The notes under the pieces were generated by a model that saw nothing but the letters and a program-made list of their open reading frames with translations, had not been told where the DNA came from and ran no database searches. DNA of 64,000 bases from Caryophanales bacterium (GTDB taxonomy: Bacteria; Bacillota; Bacilli; Paenibacillales; CANHCR01), in contig CANHCR010000001.1 in the NCBI GenBank assembly GCA_947459205.1, forward strand, positions 1-64,000, in the 5' to 3' direction. Of the stretch, positions 47,707 to 57,435 are shown piece by piece. The position numbers were made by a program, and so were the translations under genes. Within the stretch, counting starts at the first letter, position 1, and each line of letters starts with the position of its first letter.

Positions 47707-48735
47707 ATGAACAGAATGAAAAAATGGAAGATGTTCATGCTTTTCATACTTTCGTTGACGTTGCTGGCAAGTTCGGCACAGGCGGCAAGTGAACAGGTGA
47801 CATTGAAATTTGTCGGCGACGTGATGTTTGCTGGTTCGGTCGATCGCTTGTTGCAAAAAAATGGCTATCGTTATCCATATAAATATGTCGGTGATTCGTT
47901 GCGTAACGCCGATTTGACCGCAGCTACTTTGGAAACATCTGTTAGTACGCGTGGCAAGCCAGAAGACAAACAGTACGCTTTTCGCTCGCATCCTGCAAAC
48001 CTGAAAGAATTGGCAACCGCCGGCATCGATGTGGTGACGCTGGCCAACAATCATTCGATGGATTATGGTGTCGCTGCGTTGCTTGATACGATGAGGCATT
48101 TGACGACGAACAAAATCGACTATGTCGGTGCGGGCGCCGATCGCAAGCGCGCGTTCAGTCCGGTGTATCGTTCTGTAAAAGGAATACGGGTAGCCTACCT
48201 CGGATTTAGCCGAGTAGTTCCAACTACCGCCTGGATCGCTGGTAAAAATAAACCGGGCACAGCAGATACGTACAACCCAGCAGAGGCGGTCAGCAGCATC
48301 AAACTCGCACAAAAGCATGCGGACGTGGTAGTTGTGCTTGCGCATTGGGGGGTCGAACGCAGTGATTTACCCGCTGATTATCAAAAATCATTGGCGCGTC
48401 GCTATATTGATGCTGGCGCTGATCTGGTCGTGGGTAGTCATCCGCACGTGCTTCAAGGATTTGAGCAGTATAAGGGCAAGTGGATTGCTTACAGTCTCGG
48501 CAATTTCATTTTTACGACCAATAGTGTGGCGAAAACGTGGGACTCAGGCATTTTGACCGCGACTTGTACCAAGAAAGCGGCCTGTCAATTGCAGTTTTTA
48601 CCTGTACTGACCAAATACGCGCAACCGAAACCGATGCAAGGTGCGCAGGCCAGAGCATTATTGCAACGACTTAGTAAAGCTTCATTTTCAGTAGACATTG
48701 ACGGCTCCGGAAAAATTCAGTTGCGCAAAAAGTAA
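47707..48735 (+). CDS. CapA family (poly-gamma-glutamate/capsule synthesis-like) protein
   Basis: Signal peptide; LKFVGDVMFAGSVDRLL, TLANNHSMDYG, GSHPHVLQGFEQYKGKWIAYSLGNF. Confidence 0.9.
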   Translation: MNRMKKWKMFMLFILSLTLLASSAQAASEQVTLKFVGDVMFAGSVDRLLQKNGYRYPYKYVGDSLRNADLTAATLETSVSTRGKPEDKQYAFRSHPANLKELATAGIDVVTLANNHSMDYGVAALLDTMRHLTTNKIDYVGAGADRKRAFSPVYRSVKGIRVAYLGFSRVVPTTAWIAGKNKPGTADTYNPAEAVSSIKLAQKHADVVVVLAHWGVERSDLPADYQKSLARRYIDAGADLVVGSHPHVLQGFEQYKGKWIAYSLGNFIFTTNSVAKTWDSGILTATCTKKAACQLQFLPVLTKYAQPKPMQGAQARALLQRLSKASFSVDIDGSGKIQLRKK

Positions 48736-48788
48736 TGGTCATGTTATCTTTAGAGAGATAGAATCTATGCTTGAATGGAGGTGATTGC

Positions 48789-49610
48789 ATGAACAACATC
48801 GATCCGCGAATGTTAACCGACTATATCCGTATGCAAATGATGGGCACAACTTCATTGTTTAACGAGAATTCGTATGCTGACGGCAGTTCGGCGGAAGCAA
48901 GTAGCGGTACGGGTACTGACTTTATGCAAATGTTGCAAATGATGATGCAACAAGATGTATCATCTTCTACTGACTCTGTATTCAATGGCTATTTTGGTGG
49001 CGCTTCGCTGACACCAGAGACAATGCTGCCACAAACGAACGTGAAGTCGGCGGCTAGTTTATTGCAATCGCTACAACCGCTTCAAGCTGCTTTCGGTTCT
49101 GTTGCACCCGTTCCATCATTCACCACTAGTTCTGCTCAGAATGCTGCTCAGACAGTAACTAAACCAGTTTCTGTAAAGACAGCACTAACCGGCAGAGCAT
49201 CTCAATATGATGATTTGATTCAAAAAGCAAGTGCAAAACATGGAGTAGACGCGAGTTTGGTCAAAGCTGTCATTCATGCCGAATCGACATTCCGTAACGA
49301 GGCTGTCTCTCATGCAGGCGCAAAAGGCTTAATGCAATTGATGGACCGGACTGCGGCGGCATTGGGAGTCACGAATTCTTTTGACCCAGAGCAAAACATT
49401 AATGGTGGTACCAAATATTTAAGTCAATTGCTCAAGCGATTTAAAGGTGAAGAAGCGGTAGCGTTGGCAGCCTACAATGCCGGTCCTGGCAGAGTATCGC
49501 GGATTGGCATCAGCAATCTTGCGGAGTTGCGTGAGAAGTTCCATTTGTTGCCGAAAGAGACGCAACGCTATGTCGATAAAGTGCTTGGCTATAAAGAAAA
49601 ATACGAGTAA
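48789..49610 (+). CDS. Lytic transglycosylase (SLT domain)
   Basis: VKAVIHAESTFRNEAVSHAGAKGLMQLM, ALAAYNAGPGRV. Confidence 0.93.
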   Translation: MNNIDPRMLTDYIRMQMMGTTSLFNENSYADGSSAEASSGTGTDFMQMLQMMMQQDVSSSTDSVFNGYFGGASLTPETMLPQTNVKSAASLLQSLQPLQAAFGSVAPVPSFTTSSAQNAAQTVTKPVSVKTALTGRASQYDDLIQKASAKHGVDASLVKAVIHAESTFRNEAVSHAGAKGLMQLMDRTAAALGVTNSFDPEQNINGGTKYLSQLLKRFKGEEAVALAAYNAGPGRVSRIGISNLAELREKFHLLPKETQRYVDKVLGYKEKYE

Positions 49611-49656
49611 AATGTGCTCGACAACAATGGGTTGCACCCAACGTTCAATAAAAATA

Positions 49657-49680
49657 TGCGCTAATTAGCGCTTTTTTTTA
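49657..49680 (+). terminator. Rho-independent terminator
   Basis: GCGCTAATTAGCGCTTTTTTTT. Confidence 0.85.
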
Positions 49681-49702
49681 TGAGAGTTTGGCTCTTCATC
49701 GC
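49675..49702 (-). repeat. Possible end fragment of the double-hairpin repeat, inverted
   Basis: Reverse complement AGCCAAACTCTCATAAAAA matches copy 3 GGCCAAACTCTCATAAAAA at 18/19. Confidence 0.4.
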
Positions 49703-49734
49703 CTGCTCATTACACCCAAGGAGATTGTTCGCTC

Positions 49735-50877
49735 ATGCTGTATTTAGATTGTGCCGCCTCGACATTTATTGACCCTCAAGTCGCAGAAACAATATCGCGC
49801 GTCATGCTCGAATATCCCGCCAACCCCGCTTCTGTTCACGGATTAGGTGAACAAGCAGCTCAGTTGGTACAAGCGGCGCGTCTACAAATGGCGACATCGC
49901 TAGGTCTTTTGTCAGAGGAACTGATTTTCACGTCCGGCGGCACGGAGAGCAATAACTTGGCGATAAAAGGAGTTGCTTCTGCTGGTCGTGACAAAGGCAA
50001 ACATTTGCTTGTCACTGCCGCCGATCATCCGTCGGTGTTGGCCTGCGCGCAGCAACTTGCAACGAGCGAGGGGTTTTCGGTAACGGTTGTGCCTGTCAAT
50101 CAACAAGGGGTAGTAGACCCAGATCAACTTGAACGGTCGCTTACATCAGAAACGGTTCTGGTTAGCATGGTTCATGCCAATAGTGAAACAGGGGCGATTC
50201 AACCGGTTGCAGAGGTTGGGCGCAGGCTTAAGAAATATCGGCAACTTTCGTTTCATGTCGATGCCTCGCAAACGCTTGGTAAATTGGACGTACCATCGTT
50301 GCTTCCAGACATCGATTTATTGACAGCATCTGCACACAAATGGCATGGCCCGAAAGGGGTAGGGTTACTGATTCGCAGAAACGGGGTGCAATTGCAACCG
50401 TTGTTTAGTGGCGGTAATCAGCAGCAAGGTCATCGGTCTGGCACAGAGAATGTGCCGCTCATCGCAGGCATGGCGCGTGCTCTGCGTTTGCATGGCACAT
50501 ATGATCAAACAAAGACGGAGCGATTATATCGATTGCGTCAATCACTGGTCGACAAACTTGGTGAAATTCCGTGTGTTCAGTTGACGGGTGTACACGAGCA
50601 ATCGGAAATGGCACCGCATATCGTCCATGTATGTCTCCAAGGTTTTCGCGCCGAAGTCGTGGTCCGCGCATTATCCGCAAAACAAATATACGTGTCTTCG
50701 CAGTCTGCCTGCTCAGAGCGGCGTAGTGCCCCCAGCCCATTTTTGCTGGCGATGGGCAAATCAGAGAGCGAGGCACGCGCTGGTCTTCGCATCAGTTACG
50801 ACCATTCGCTGACGGAAGCAGGTATTGTCGATTTTTGTCGTCAACTCCAGCAAACGTTGATCCGTATCGCACACTAA
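49735..50877 (+). CDS. Cysteine desulfurase (NifS/IscS family)
   Basis: YLDCAAST, FTSGGTESNNLAIKG, SAHKWHGPKGVGLL PLP motif; upstream of thiI. Confidence 0.93.
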   Translation: MLYLDCAASTFIDPQVAETISRVMLEYPANPASVHGLGEQAAQLVQAARLQMATSLGLLSEELIFTSGGTESNNLAIKGVASAGRDKGKHLLVTAADHPSVLACAQQLATSEGFSVTVVPVNQQGVVDPDQLERSLTSETVLVSMVHANSETGAIQPVAEVGRRLKKYRQLSFHVDASQTLGKLDVPSLLPDIDLLTASAHKWHGPKGVGLLIRRNGVQLQPLFSGGNQQQGHRSGTENVPLIAGMARALRLHGTYDQTKTERLYRLRQSLVDKLGEIPCVQLTGVHEQSEMAPHIVHVCLQGFRAEVVVRALSAKQIYVSSQSACSERRSAPSPFLLAMGKSESEARAGLRISYDHSLTEAGIVDFCRQLQQTLIRIAH

Positions 50878-50889
50878 GGAGGGAACTCG

Positions 50890-52113
50890 ATGCGCCACGT
50901 GCTAATTGTCAGATTAGGTGAACTTGTACTAAAAGGCGACAATCGCGGTCGTTTTGAAAAAACGTTGCTGGAACGAGTGAAGTCGATTGTCGAGCATGTG
51001 CCTGACGTACGAATCGAAACCGCGTTCGGACGCATCTACCTGTTCGCTGCTGAAGAGGCTACAATCACACAAATCGGCGAATCGGTGCAAAACTTGTTTG
51101 GTATCCATTCGCTCAGCCCTGCCGTTGTTGTCGAAAATGAACTGTCTGCGATTGCTTCAACCGCATGTTTGCTGGCAGACAAAGCTATCGAATCTGAACG
51201 CGGCGGTACGTTTAAAGTGGAGAGCAAGCGTTCGAACAAATCGTTTCCGTTGACAGCCGTACAAATGTCGGCGCACATCGGTGGGCGGTTGCTTGAATCA
51301 TTTTCACACTTGAAGGTTGATTTGCATAACCCGCAGTGGACGCTCTGTATCGACATGCAATCCACGCAATCATTTGTGTACCTCAAAGAATGCACCATTG
51401 CCGGCGTCGGCGGCTTTCCACTTGGTGCGAGCGGTCGCGCACTAGCGCTTCTGTCCGGCGGTATTGATAGTCCGGTCGCTGCTTGGCTAGCGATGCGCCG
51501 CGGACTGCATCTCGAACTGCTTCACTTTCATAGTTATCCGTATACGAGTGAACAGGCGCGTGACAAAGTGATTCGCTTGGCGAAGCGTTTGGCGGCTTAC
51601 GGCGGTACACTCAAACTTCACATGGTGCCGTTCACTGAGGTGCAGGAGTATATTCGCCGCAAAGTTCAGGATCGATTGTGGGTGACGGTCATGCGCCGCG
51701 CGATGTTGCGTATTGCCGAGCGAGTGGCAGAACGTGCGTCCTTACAAGCACTCGTCACTGGCGATAGTCTCGGACAGGTCGCAAGCCAAACATTAGGCAG
51801 CCTGCGAGCGATGGAGGAGGCAACTTCGATGCCTGTCATCCGCCCACTAATTACCATGGATAAACAAGAAATCATCCGCTTGGCTTCACAAATCGAGACG
51901 CTCAGCATCAGTGAATTGCCGTTCGATGATTGTTGCTCATTGTTCGTGCCTGAGCATCCGACGACCAACCCCAATCTCAATGTGGTGATCGAATCCGAGC
52001 GACGCAGTCGGCAACTCGAGGCGTTGTTGGCACAGGCCATCGAACGTTTAGAGACGCTCGAGATCGCTGCACTCACGCATTCATCCAATCCGCCACTCCA
52101 TCCGCTTTTGTGA
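50890..52113 (+). CDS. thiI: tRNA 4-thiouridine synthase ThiI
   Basis: GELVLKGDNRGRFEKTL, LLSGGIDSPVAAWLAMRRG PP-loop, TGDSLGQVASQTL. Confidence 0.95.
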   Translation: MRHVLIVRLGELVLKGDNRGRFEKTLLERVKSIVEHVPDVRIETAFGRIYLFAAEEATITQIGESVQNLFGIHSLSPAVVVENELSAIASTACLLADKAIESERGGTFKVESKRSNKSFPLTAVQMSAHIGGRLLESFSHLKVDLHNPQWTLCIDMQSTQSFVYLKECTIAGVGGFPLGASGRALALLSGGIDSPVAAWLAMRRGLHLELLHFHSYPYTSEQARDKVIRLAKRLAAYGGTLKLHMVPFTEVQEYIRRKVQDRLWVTVMRRAMLRIAERVAERASLQALVTGDSLGQVASQTLGSLRAMEEATSMPVIRPLITMDKQEIIRLASQIETLSISELPFDDCCSLFVPEHPTTNPNLNVVIESERRSRQLEALLAQAIERLETLEIAALTHSSNPPLHPLL

Positions 52114-52204
52114 AAACGGACAATTTTCATCGATAAATCAAAATATCCCTCCATCCTTGTTCATATAGTGAACTGTAGTGTACATACAGGGTGGAGGTTT
52201 TTTT

Positions 52205-52750
52205 ATGGAATCCGTCATCGTCATGACGCAAATCATGTTGCTAAATATCGTCCTCAGTGCCGATAATGCGATGTTGATTGCGATGGCTAGTCGCAAATTG
52301 CCTGCACCGCAGCGAAAACTTGCCGTTTGGATTGGCACGGCGGGCGCCTTGTTGCTCAGAGTGGGCTTCGTCTTTCTGGCAGTCCATTTGCTGAAGTGGC
52401 CACTGCTACAAGTGCTCGGCGCGCTGATGCTCATTTGGATTGCCGTGCAATTGCTTCGTGAGCGCCACGAGGACCCAAGCGTTTCTGCGGCCAAAGACTT
52501 GCGCGGCGCGATTTGGCTCATTTTCACGGCCGACCTCATTATGAGTCTGGATAACGTGTTAGCCGTCGCGGCGGTGGCTGAGCAAAACCTGCTATATATC
52601 ATACTTGGCATTATACTCAGCGTTCCAATCATGGTCTGGGGGAGTGGTTTATTCATTCGACTGTTGGAAAAATACCCGTTCATCAATAAAATTGGAGCCG
52701 TCGTGTTGTTCTATACAGCGTTTGAGATGTTGCTTGCCGGATTCAAGTGA
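52205..52750 (+). CDS. TerC-family integral membrane protein (YjbE-like)
   Basis: NIVLSADNAMLIAMASRKL and DLIMSLDNVLAVAAVA motifs. Confidence 0.9.
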   Translation: MESVIVMTQIMLLNIVLSADNAMLIAMASRKLPAPQRKLAVWIGTAGALLLRVGFVFLAVHLLKWPLLQVLGALMLIWIAVQLLRERHEDPSVSAAKDLRGAIWLIFTADLIMSLDNVLAVAAVAEQNLLYIILGIILSVPIMVWGSGLFIRLLEKYPFINKIGAVVLFYTAFEMLLAGFK

Positions 52751-53625
52751 AACAACCCACCGTTCAGCAATGAAATTCGAACGAGCGGGGCGAACTGACG
52801 ACGGATTTCCGCTGCCCGATTTTGTCGCTGTTCCTCTATATGTTGCCGCTCTTGCATGCGCTGCTCGTCGAGTACTTGCGTGTCATGCTTTCCTTCATCC
52901 ATCAGCAACTGTGAAAAATAGTGCTCACTCGCTTCTAGTTCTGCCGTCATTCGCTCATTTGCGCGCACGGCCCAGCGGTCGTCATGTGCGGCGACAAACT
53001 CATGCGCCACCCGCACTGCTTTTTGCCAAGCGTGATCGAGCGAAACCACATCCGGCGGCAAAAAAATTCGTGGCGGCAATTGTGGTCGCAAATCGCGTAC
53101 CAACATCCGCTTGTGAAAATCATCGAGCATCTTGCCCGTCTGCAAGTTGACGCCGAGCGAGAGCAACAGCTCTTTTTTGAGATCACATATGAACTCAATC
53201 TTCAACTGAAAACACGCCCAAGTCTGCAACGACCGACTGCGCCCGCCTGCAAGCGGCAAGTCGCCATGCTCAAACAGACGCACGAACCTTCCGCGCTCCT
53301 TGCAAACGCGAAAAATTCGCTCCAACCCCTCACCGCCATAATCGCAAGCCATCTGCGGCAAACGAAAGCCAAAACCAGTCCCCGCACTTGTCGCACCGCT
53401 TTGTGCACCCTCAAGCTGCTCACCGTACTGCCAGCGCATCGTCATCGTTTGTGCCGCTTCGCCCGTGCGATCGACAAACATCCAGTAATAAGGCCGCCCA
53501 GTCAGTTGGCGGTCCGCTTCCTCAGACAATTTCACCGTCATATGCGAGTCTGTTTTTTCGTGAATCTCACAGCCGGTGGCCTCGCAAAACCGGCTCAGAA
53601 ACTGTTTCAGTTCATTGTTGTTCAT
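52711..53625 (-). CDS. yqhG: YqhG-like protein
   Basis: LKQFLSRFCEATGCEI, RPYYWMFVDRTGEAAQTMTMRW; overlaps yqhH. Confidence 0.82.
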   Translation of the reverse strand: MNNNELKQFLSRFCEATGCEIHEKTDSHMTVKLSEEADRQLTGRPYYWMFVDRTGEAAQTMTMRWQYGEQLEGAQSGATSAGTGFGFRLPQMACDYGGEGLERIFRVCKERGRFVRLFEHGDLPLAGGRSRSLQTWACFQLKIEFICDLKKELLLSLGVNLQTGKMLDDFHKRMLVRDLRPQLPPRIFLPPDVVSLDHAWQKAVRVAHEFVAAHDDRWAVRANERMTAELEASEHYFSQLLMDEGKHDTQVLDEQRMQERQHIEEQRQNRAAEIRRQFAPLVRISLLNGGLFHLNPASNISNAV

Positions 53626-55243
53626 AGCACGTCCATTGTTCCTCCGCATCGGTCATCAGCGAATCCAGCAGCGACAATTCAAACCGTCTTTCCGCCGCAC
53701 CATCCGTCAAAATCGGATCGAGTTCGCCAATCACCGACTCGAACATTTTTATTTTATCGTGTAGCAGCGACACAATGTGCTGCTCAATCGTATCGCGCGT
53801 CGCAAAGTTATAAATTCGCACGTCATGCGACTGCCCCAAGCGATGAATCCGCCCAATCCGTTGTTCCACACGCATCGGATTCCAGGGCAGATCATAATTG
53901 ATCATGTGATGACAAAACTGCAGGTTGATGCCTTCACCACCTGCCTCCGTCGCAATCAGCACCTGCGCACGATCGCGAAACAGGTCGGTCATCCAATCCT
54001 TTTTGCCGCGGTTCATGCCACCGCGATAAGCAACCGCCGGTACTTTGTGCACTTTACAATAATGAAGCAAATATTCTTGCGTCGCTCGATACTCGGTAAA
54101 AATGATGACTTTCTCGCCGACCTCGCGCACGATTTGCAGCGCCCGTTCCGCTTTTGTGTTCGCCTCAATCTGCCGAATCAGTTCGACCAGTTCCCAGATG
54201 CGCGCGCGCAGCGGCGACTGTTCCGGCGTTTTTTTGAACATGTTCGTGAGCGTCAAAAAGACGGCGTCGCGGCTCGAGCAAACTTCTCGTTGCAACGTCA
54301 TCAGCGAGAACAGACCGCCGGCGTCACCGGCTTGCACATGGTAGCGCTCACGCACGAATTCGCTTACTCCGCGATAGAGCGCCATTTCTTGGGGCGACAA
54401 CTGCAGATCTATTTTTTCGACAATCCGTTTCGTCAAATGCAAATCGCCGTCTGCACGCCGGTTGCGGATCATCACGCGGCACAATTGCTCGCGCAGCACA
54501 TCCTCATTTTTTGCCGTTCGCGAACCGCTTACATGGCTTGCTCGAAATTGCTGCTGCGCGCCGAGTTGACCAGGTTTGAGAATGTTGACCAAATGATAAA
54601 GTTCATCGAGCCGATTTTGTACAGGCGTCGCCGTCAGCAATAGGCAGTACGTTTTCGATAACTCGCTGATGAAGCGATAGTTGCCGGTGTTTTTGTTTTT
54701 CAGTTTGTGCGCCTCGTCAACAATCAGCATGTCATAGTGATGCTTGAGCACGGTCTCGCGATGCGGCGCACGTTTCGCAGTCTCAATCGAAGCGACCACA
54801 CAATCGCAATGATCCCACACGTATTGTTTCTTGTGAGCGACGGCACGTATGCCGAACTTTTGCGACAGTTCACGCGACCATTGCAAAACGAGCGAGGCCG
54901 GCACGAGGATGAGCGCCTTTTTGACCATTCCACGCATCATATACTCTTTCAAAATGAGCCCAGCTTCGATTGTTTTCCCGAGACCGACCTCATCGGCCAA
55001 AATCGCACGGCCATGCAGTTCGTGCAATACTTTGCGTGCGGTTTCTGTTTGGTGTGGTAGTGGCGTGAAATTGCGCAAATAGGGAATCGCCTGCAGATGT
55101 TCGAAATCGCGGACAAGCATCGCTTCCTCTGCTTCAACAGCCAGTTTGTACAATCGCCAGTCGTGCCACGGTCCATTGTCTGCATACACTTTCGACCATG
55201 CAGTAAATGTGGACTCGTCCGTTTCCATTGAAAAGACGGTCAT
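53612..55243 (-). CDS. yqhH: SNF2/RapA-type DEAD-like helicase (YqhH-like)
   Basis: ILADEVGLGKTIEAGLILKEYM, VDEAHKLKN, LLLTATPVQNRLDELYHL, RIGRIHRLGQ. Confidence 0.93.
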   Translation of the reverse strand: MTVFSMETDESTFTAWSKVYADNGPWHDWRLYKLAVEAEEAMLVRDFEHLQAIPYLRNFTPLPHQTETARKVLHELHGRAILADEVGLGKTIEAGLILKEYMMRGMVKKALILVPASLVLQWSRELSQKFGIRAVAHKKQYVWDHCDCVVASIETAKRAPHRETVLKHHYDMLIVDEAHKLKNKNTGNYRFISELSKTYCLLLTATPVQNRLDELYHLVNILKPGQLGAQQQFRASHVSGSRTAKNEDVLREQLCRVMIRNRRADGDLHLTKRIVEKIDLQLSPQEMALYRGVSEFVRERYHVQAGDAGGLFSLMTLQREVCSSRDAVFLTLTNMFKKTPEQSPLRARIWELVELIRQIEANTKAERALQIVREVGEKVIIFTEYRATQEYLLHYCKVHKVPAVAYRGGMNRGKKDWMTDLFRDRAQVLIATEAGGEGINLQFCHHMINYDLPWNPMRVEQRIGRIHRLGQSHDVRIYNFATRDTIEQHIVSLLHDKIKMFESVIGELDPILTDGAAERRFELSLLDSLMTDAEEQWTCYEQQ

Positions 55244-55395
55244 CTCGACGCCCCCTGTAAGTCAAAAGTTTATCCATTTTATATCAGTATGTCCTTGCGA
55301 CGCTAGATTTAGACCGCTCATTTTGGAAATGGCGCCAATCGTGATAAAATAAACAAGTGATTCACTTTCGAAATTGGGCTGGGAGGTTTGACTCG

Positions 55396-55923
55396 ATGAG
55401 TGTGGGCAAGGTGACGCCGAAAAAAGTGTTTTTGCTATTGACGGCGCTTGTAGTGGCGGTAGCATTTGTCGTCTATTTGTTTATCATTTTTGATGCATTC
55501 CAGTATCGCCAAGAGATGGCGGAACGCAAAATCGGCGACGAAATCATTAACATTCATAAGGGTGTGCCGCGCGGTTGGGCTTATTCGGTGATTACCGATC
55601 AAGGACAGATTGGCGCAGTCGGTACGCTTGGTCAGGCGGTTGCGCAGGTTGATTTCTCCTTACCTGAACTGAATGAAAAACTAGGCGCAGGTTTGCAAAA
55701 AAAGTCGATTTACTTCTATTCGCGTGAGGCAGAGTCGAAAATTGAGCAGATGCTAACCAATGAGCCGGCGAGCGAACAACCGTGCAAACCGTCGCTGTAT
55801 CATCAAACGCATGATTACATCATTTTAACGACTACTTGTGCCTCGTTCAGCGGTGAGAAATATCGCGAATACGAACAGGAATTAAAGAAAGAACTGCAAG
55901 AATTTTGGTTCCAGTTCCAGTAG
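55396..55923 (+). CDS. Hypothetical membrane-anchored protein
   Basis: N-terminal TM helix LLLTALVVAVAFVVYLFIIF; RBS GGGAGG. Confidence 0.6.
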   Translation: MSVGKVTPKKVFLLLTALVVAVAFVVYLFIIFDAFQYRQEMAERKIGDEIINIHKGVPRGWAYSVITDQGQIGAVGTLGQAVAQVDFSLPELNEKLGAGLQKKSIYFYSREAESKIEQMLTNEPASEQPCKPSLYHQTHDYIILTTTCASFSGEKYREYEQELKKELQEFWFQFQ

Positions 55924-56011
55924 CAAGCGCTTGAATCGGGGACTGCGGTTTGCTATACTTTAGCAATAGGAATTGCGTGTACGTCAAACCGAATAATGCG
56001 GATGAACGCAT

Positions 56012-56209
56012 GGGGAGAGACTGCTTGCGCGTATGGTGCGAGCGGCGCCGAAGGAGTAAACCGCAAGGTGAATCTCTCAGGCAAAAGGACTTGTGCGGGA
56101 CGCAACTCTGGAGAGAGTCTTCTGCGGAAGGCCACCCACGGGGAAAGGCGAGGCGCGACGAGATTGCATGTTGCGCATGCTGTACACTCTCAGGTATAAA
56201 GGACAGAGC
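56012..56209 (+). ncRNA. Tandem glycine riboswitch (gcvT element)
   Basis: Two aptamers: GGGGAGAGACTGC...GCGCCGAAGGAGTAAA...AATCTCTCAGGCAAAAGGAC and CTCTGGAGAG...ACTCTCAGGTATAAAGGACAGAG. Confidence 0.95.
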
Positions 56210-56252
56210 AAAAAGAACGCGTGTTTCGCGGCTTCTTTTTGCTCTTTTTGTT
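56206..56252 (+). terminator. Terminator in the glycine riboswitch expression platform
   Basis: GAGCAAAAAGAACGCGTGTTTCGCGGCTTCTTTTTGCTCTTTTTG. Confidence 0.9.
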
Positions 56253-56279
56253 TGGCAACTAATGGATGGGGGTTGTACG

Positions 56280-57395
56280 ATGACGGAATTGAAACGCACG
56301 ACGCTGTATCCGCTCTATGCGGAGTATGGCGGCAAAGTGATTGACTTCGGCGGTTGGGCATTGCCGGTGCAGTTCAGCGGGATTTTGCTGGAGCACGAGG
56401 CGGTGCGAAGCAAAGTCGGACTGTTCGATGTTTCGCACATGGGCGAGGTGATTGTCGAAGGAGCGGGCGCTTTGTCGTTTTTGCAAAATGTGACGACAAA
56501 TGACGTTTCCAAATTGAGCGTCGGGCAAGCGCAATACGGCATGATGTGCTATCCAGACGGCGGTGTGGTCGATGATTTGCTTGTGTATCGCTTAGCGGAA
56601 GACAAGTACATGTTGGTCATCAATGCCGCCAATATCGACAAAGATGTCGAATGGTTGCAGAAACATGTCGCGCCGAATATGTCGATTCGCGACATTTCCC
56701 GGGAAATGAGCATGCTCGCTTTGCAAGGACCGCTCGCTGTGCAAGTGCTCCAAACATTGACGGATGAGCCGCTGGATAGCGTCAAGTCGTTTCATTTTTT
56801 GCAGGACGTCTCGTTGCGGTCTGAAGGGCAACCAACGATTCGCGCGCTTGTCTCGCGCACTGGTTACACGGGCGAGGACGGGTTCGAATTGTATGTGGCG
56901 AATGACGATGCCATCACGCTCTGGCGGATGTTGACGGCGGCCGGTGAGCCGTTTGGGATGTTGCTCTGCGGACTCGGAGCACGCGACACGTTGCGCTTCG
57001 AAGCGCGTCTGCCGCTCTATGGTCAAGAATTGTCGAGTACTATTTCACCGCTTGAGGCAGGTCTCGGCGTGTTCGTCAAACTTGATAAAGGTGCGTTTAT
57101 CGGAAGTGAAGCTTTGCTGGCACAAAAAAAAATCGGCATCGGTCGCAAGTTAGTGGGGATTGAAATGATTGAGCGTGGCATTCCGCGCACGCATTATCCG
57201 GTGTTCGTTGACGGTATGCGCATCGGTGAGGTGACGACTGGCACACAGTCGCCGACGTTCAAGAAAAATGTCGGATTGGCGCTCATCGATTCGAGTTATG
57301 CAGCACTCGGTACAACCGTTGATGTAGAAATCCGTGGCAAATTTGTAAAAGCAATCGTGGTTTCGACGCCGTTCTACAGACGTGCGCTCAACTGA
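56280..57395 (+). CDS. gcvT: Glycine cleavage system aminomethyltransferase
   Basis: [42 protein letters not shown]. Confidence 0.96.
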   Translation: MTELKRTTLYPLYAEYGGKVIDFGGWALPVQFSGILLEHEAVRSKVGLFDVSHMGEVIVEGAGALSFLQNVTTNDVSKLSVGQAQYGMMCYPDGGVVDDLLVYRLAEDKYMLVINAANIDKDVEWLQKHVAPNMSIRDISREMSMLALQGPLAVQVLQTLTDEPLDSVKSFHFLQDVSLRSEGQPTIRALVSRTGYTGEDGFELYVANDDAITLWRMLTAAGEPFGMLLCGLGARDTLRFEARLPLYGQELSSTISPLEAGLGVFVKLDKGAFIGSEALLAQKKIGIGRKLVGIEMIERGIPRTHYPVFVDGMRIGEVTTGTQSPTFKKNVGLALIDSSYAALGTTVDVEIRGKFVKAIVVSTPFYRRALN

Positions 57396-57435
57396 ACCTT
57401 ATCGAACAGAATCAATTCAATTGGAGGAGATTTTT

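Noticed and set aside
52984-54643. Plus-strand ORFs of 305 and 288 aa opposite yqhG/yqhH
   Set aside because: Antisense to recognised genes; compositions biased, no domain motifs.
55950-56279. N-terminal 110 codons of the 481 aa gcvT ORF in the track
   Set aside because: This segment is the glycine riboswitch and terminator; the true gcvT start is ATG 56280.
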